In this document: piece by piece, positions 61,876 to 64,000 of the stretch | Layout: every line of letters starts with the position of its first letter | How positions within the stretch are numbered: the stretch's first letter is position 1 | Origin: CAYRFQ01 sp964423615 | Lineage (GTDB): Bacteria > Planctomycetota > Planctomycetia > Gemmatales > Gemmataceae | Assembly (NCBI GenBank): GCA_964423615.1 | Contig: CAYRFQ010000029.1 | Span: forward strand, 1-64,000 | Length of the DNA: 64,000 nt | Direction: 5' to 3' | Position numbers and translations under genes: made by a program | Notes under the pieces: generated by a model | Seen by the model: the letters and a program-made list of their open reading frames with translations, nothing else | Told to the model about the DNA's origin: nothing | The model's database searches: none

Positions 61876-63588
61876 TTACCTTTTCATTCTCTTTGGCCAT
61901 CGATGGCGGGAGACGGGGCCTGTGTCGGGAGAAGGCGGGTTCAAATATTGTACGAGGTCTGGGTGAATCTTGCCGCTGTTGACTTCGTTTCGTTTCAGTG
62001 CCTTGGCGAGGGGTTCACCAAGTTTTTTGGCGAGTACTTGGTCGCGAAGGAGCAGGAACGGATGGCGTCGTGTGGTCGTTGAACGCTTTTTCAGAAGCCC
62101 CAATAGGATAATGTTGGATTCTTCGGGTTGATCTTGGAATGCCAAAACGATCCCCTCACAGAGCTTGCCGATGGCAAAGAAGACTTTTCCCTGCTTCGAC
62201 TTGTTCTGTTGGAGTTTCTCGCTGAGTAGAGCGGCATCCTTGAGCTTGTTTTGGTTGAGATAGAACTCGAATAAGTTGATGGCGGCGTCGATTCCGATCG
62301 TTGGGCGTTTGGAATTTCCTGGTTGTTCGACGTACTCCTGAAAAACCCAAAGGAGTTTGTCTTCTTCCGCCTTGATCGGGTCCGATAGTTTCTTTCCTGG
62401 CTTGGCGTCGCTGCGAAGGTCTGCAGCTGTACGCTTGTTATCGTCTCCATCAAGTCTTCGTTGGTTACGATTTTTGGCCCACAACCCCAGACTCAGGCCG
62501 AGGACCAAAACCAGAGCGAGACCTCCCACGATTTTCCAGATTCGTCTAGGCTGTTGAAGGGGAGCAGTGGGGGCGTGTGTCGGCGTTGGTGCTTGGAAAC
62601 CGGTGTGTTGGGAATGAGCCAATGTGGGAATCATCGTCTCAGCGGATGTCCATGCTGCCCCTGGTGCGGTTCCAGAAGTGTCGACTATCTGTTCGCGGAG
62701 TTTGACCAGCTCTCGAACGACTTCTCGGGCAGTTTGGTAGCGGTTGTCGGGAACTTTCTCCATCATCTTGTGGACAATGCGACACAAGCCAGGGGGCAAA
62801 TCGGGCCGAATTTCCGCGAGGGGGGCAGCTTGGGCTTGGACGTGTTGGACGGCCACCTCGAAGGGTGTTTGGCCCCGAAAAGGAGGATGTCCGGCGAGCA
62901 TGTGGTAGGCCGTGACGCCCAGGGAGTAAATGTCGGTTCGGGGATCGACGGGTTTGTTTTCGACCTGCTCGGGACTCATGTAGAGAGGCGTTCCCATGCT
63001 CACATTGCTTTTCGTGAGGTTGGTCGGCTCCTTGCTGATGTCAAAGATTCTCGCGAGTCCAAAGTCGGCGACTTTCACCTCGCCTTTTTTAGTCACCAAG
63101 ATGTTTTCGGGTTTGATGTCGCGATGGATGACGCCCAGTTCGGAAGCCCGTTGCAAAGCAGAGGCCGCTTGTTTCAAAATGCTTATCGAAATCAGCGGCT
63201 CGGGGGGGCCTTTTTTCTCCATGAAGTCGCGAAGATTTTTGCCTTCGACGTATTCCAAGACCATGTAATGAACGTTGTTCTCTTCTCCGACGGCGTAGAC
63301 CTGGACAATGTTGGGGTGGGTAGCTTTGGCCACGGCAATGGCTTCTTGTTGGAACCGTCGCAAGGCGGTTTGGTTGCTGGCGAGATCAGCGCGTAGAAGT
63401 TTGAGGGCGACTTTTCGGTCGAGCGATTCCTGTTTCGCAAGGTAGACCTGGCCCATCCCGCCTTGGCCTAAGCGTCGTAGGAGCAGAAAGTCCCCGATTC
63501 TCATTCCGCTCAAGTCGCGTGAGAGATTCAAATCTGATGGCGAGGTGTCTGCGCTCGTCATCGCCTCATGGGGGGCCTGGTTGTCCAT
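61876..63588 (-). CDS. Transmembrane PknB-type Ser/Thr protein kinase
   Basis: This 570-aa protein has a kinase domain at about 32-290: GQGGMGQV (41-48), VALK with Lys63, HRDIKPEN with Asp157, DFG at 175-177 and GTPLYMSPEQ. A Pro/Thr-rich linker precedes a single transmembrane helix (352-370, IVGGLALVLVLGLSLGLWA). The C-terminal 200 residues are extracytoplasmic and helical, resembling TPR-like repeats (INLFEFYLNQNKLKDAALLSEKLQQNKSKQGKVFFAIGKLCEGIVL). GGAGC precedes the ATG. It is the second kinase in the window and lacks the WD40 region of the first. Targets are unknown. Confidence 0.92.
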   Translation of the reverse strand: MDNQAPHEAMTSADTSPSDLNLSRDLSGMRIGDFLLLRRLGQGGMGQVYLAKQESLDRKVALKLLRADLASNQTALRRFQQEAIAVAKATHPNIVQVYAVGEENNVHYMVLEYVEGKNLRDFMEKKGPPEPLISISILKQAASALQRASELGVIHRDIKPENILVTKKGEVKVADFGLARIFDISKEPTNLTKSNVSMGTPLYMSPEQVENKPVDPRTDIYSLGVTAYHMLAGHPPFRGQTPFEVAVQHVQAQAAPLAEIRPDLPPGLCRIVHKMMEKVPDNRYQTAREVVRELVKLREQIVDTSGTAPGAAWTSAETMIPTLAHSQHTGFQAPTPTHAPTAPLQQPRRIWKIVGGLALVLVLGLSLGLWAKNRNQRRLDGDDNKRTAADLRSDAKPGKKLSDPIKAEEDKLLWVFQEYVEQPGNSKRPTIGIDAAINLFEFYLNQNKLKDAALLSEKLQQNKSKQGKVFFAIGKLCEGIVLAFQDQPEESNIILLGLLKKRSTTTRRHPFLLLRDQVLAKKLGEPLAKALKRNEVNSGKIHPDLVQYLNPPSPDTGPVSRHRWPKRMKR

Positions 63589-64000
63589 GATGTGTGCTCC
63601 GCTGTCTTCGGTACGATCCGTTAGATTGAGTTACGGTAACATACGTTACGTCAGCCCAATTGCCCACTTAGGGTCGAAAGACAACCCGACGTTCAAGTTT
63701 ATCTAACCCCGGTCCTTGTGAAAGGGCTTGGTTTTCATTCTTTTCTAAGAAGGTCGAAAAGGTGTTATTGAGAGGTGCGCGGCTAATGAAACGGTGGTTG
63801 ATGGCCTTTAGTACCTGACCATTCTGACCAGACTGCGTTGAGCTTGGCCTTCGGCCAAAAGAAAAAGACGCCTCGGTAGGATTGGCCGTCGGCGGCGAAA
63901 GGCGAATCCCCTGATCATTCAACCGGATGGTCAGACGCTTCATTGTTTGCGCGGGTCTCGATAGTAACTCGTGGAAGTCTCCGAGGAACGCAAGTGCGTT
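63589..64000. other. Terminal intergenic stretch
   Basis: No well-supported gene is visible between the kinase and the window edge. A 91-codon minus-strand frame (63668-63943) is described separately as doubtful. GTTACGGTAACATACGTTACG near 63632-63652 contains overlapping GTTAC/GTAAC inverted motifs that might be an operator of the kinase gene. Confidence 0.3.
63668..63943 (-). CDS. Doubtful small protein
   Basis: A 91-codon frame starts with ATG and reads MKRLTIRLNDQGIRLSPPTANPTEASF, then FGRRPSSTQSGQNGQVLKAINHRFISRAPLNNTFSTFLEKNENQ. There is no ribosome-binding site, no recognised family and no membrane segment. It lies upstream of the kinase gene in the same orientation. It may be real but could equally be chance. 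Confidence 0.25.
   Translation of the reverse strand: MKRLTIRLNDQGIRLSPPTANPTEASFSFGRRPSSTQSGQNGQVLKAINHRFISRAPLNNTFSTFLEKNENQALSQGPGLDKLERRVVFRP

Noticed and set aside
62461..63396. 311-codon plus-strand open frame opposite the PknB-type kinase
   Set aside because: It is antisense to conserved kinase motifs and has no motif of its own.

Overview
The window looks like chromosomal DNA of a planctomycete, most likely from the Gemmatales/Gemmataceae. The indicators are a TIGR02996-type N-terminal domain fused to leucine-rich repeats (48.9-50.5 kb), a BBP7-type outer-membrane beta-barrel protein (35.7-37.4 kb), two transmembrane PknB-type kinases (one fused to WD40 and TPR repeats), and a zinc-ribbon/alpha-toroid protein typical of the phylum. 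No rRNA, tRNA, CRISPR array or complete insertion sequence was seen.

Layout. 0.1-39.6 kb, nearly all on the minus strand, is a large exopolysaccharide (EPS) locus. At its 3' side (0.2-10.9 kb) are two O-antigen ligase/polymerase-like membrane proteins, two sulfotransferases, a lipoprotein, a sugar-dehydrogenase-like protein with a di-heme cytochrome c, and an SLC13-type permease. From 11.2 to 22.4 kb lie five glycosyltransferases, an alpha/alpha-toroid glycan-active protein and a Wzm/Wzt ABC exporter, whose permease gene is interrupted at a nine-G tract. From 22.7 to 23.4 kb is a small gene graveyard (remnants of a glycosyltransferase and of an HldE-type kinase). From 23.6 to 32.8 kb are genes of the kind found in exosortase-associated EPS loci: an Stp1-like glycosyltransferase, asparagine synthase, hexapeptide acetyltransferase, polysaccharide deacetylase, polyprenyl-phosphate sugar transferase and a Wzz/BY-kinase. 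Two coding-poor gaps of more than 2 kb (32.8-35.0 and 39.6-42.1 kb) flank a block with a PilZ c-di-GMP receptor, the BBP7 barrel, a small secreted protein and a Wza-type export lipoprotein. At 42.1 kb is a sigma54 enhancer-binding protein (EBP) with a degenerate receiver domain.

44-64 kb is a more ordinary chromosomal region: alpha/beta hydrolase, toroid protein, MoxR ATPase, LRR protein, GT2, giant kinase, inositol-phosphatase-like enzyme, ferrochelatase, DUF1990 protein, metallophosphoesterase and a second kinase.

The main discovery is a candidate sigma54 regulon. Four matches to the -24/-12 consensus (TGGCA-N6-TTGC) occur in intergenic DNA: before the BY-kinase operon, before the Stp1-like glycosyltransferase, pointing into the 40-42 kb gap, and before the EBP gene. 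The first three have TGTCAA/TTGACA dyads about 100-210 bp upstream. The 10-mer ACTGTCAACC occurs four times between 40.0 and 43.9 kb. I infer that the EBP at 42.1 kb binds these dyads and switches on EPS synthesis, with the PilZ protein giving a possible second-messenger input. Start codons were chosen by hand from ribosome-binding sites and overlaps where noted; all functions are by motif recognition, without database searches.
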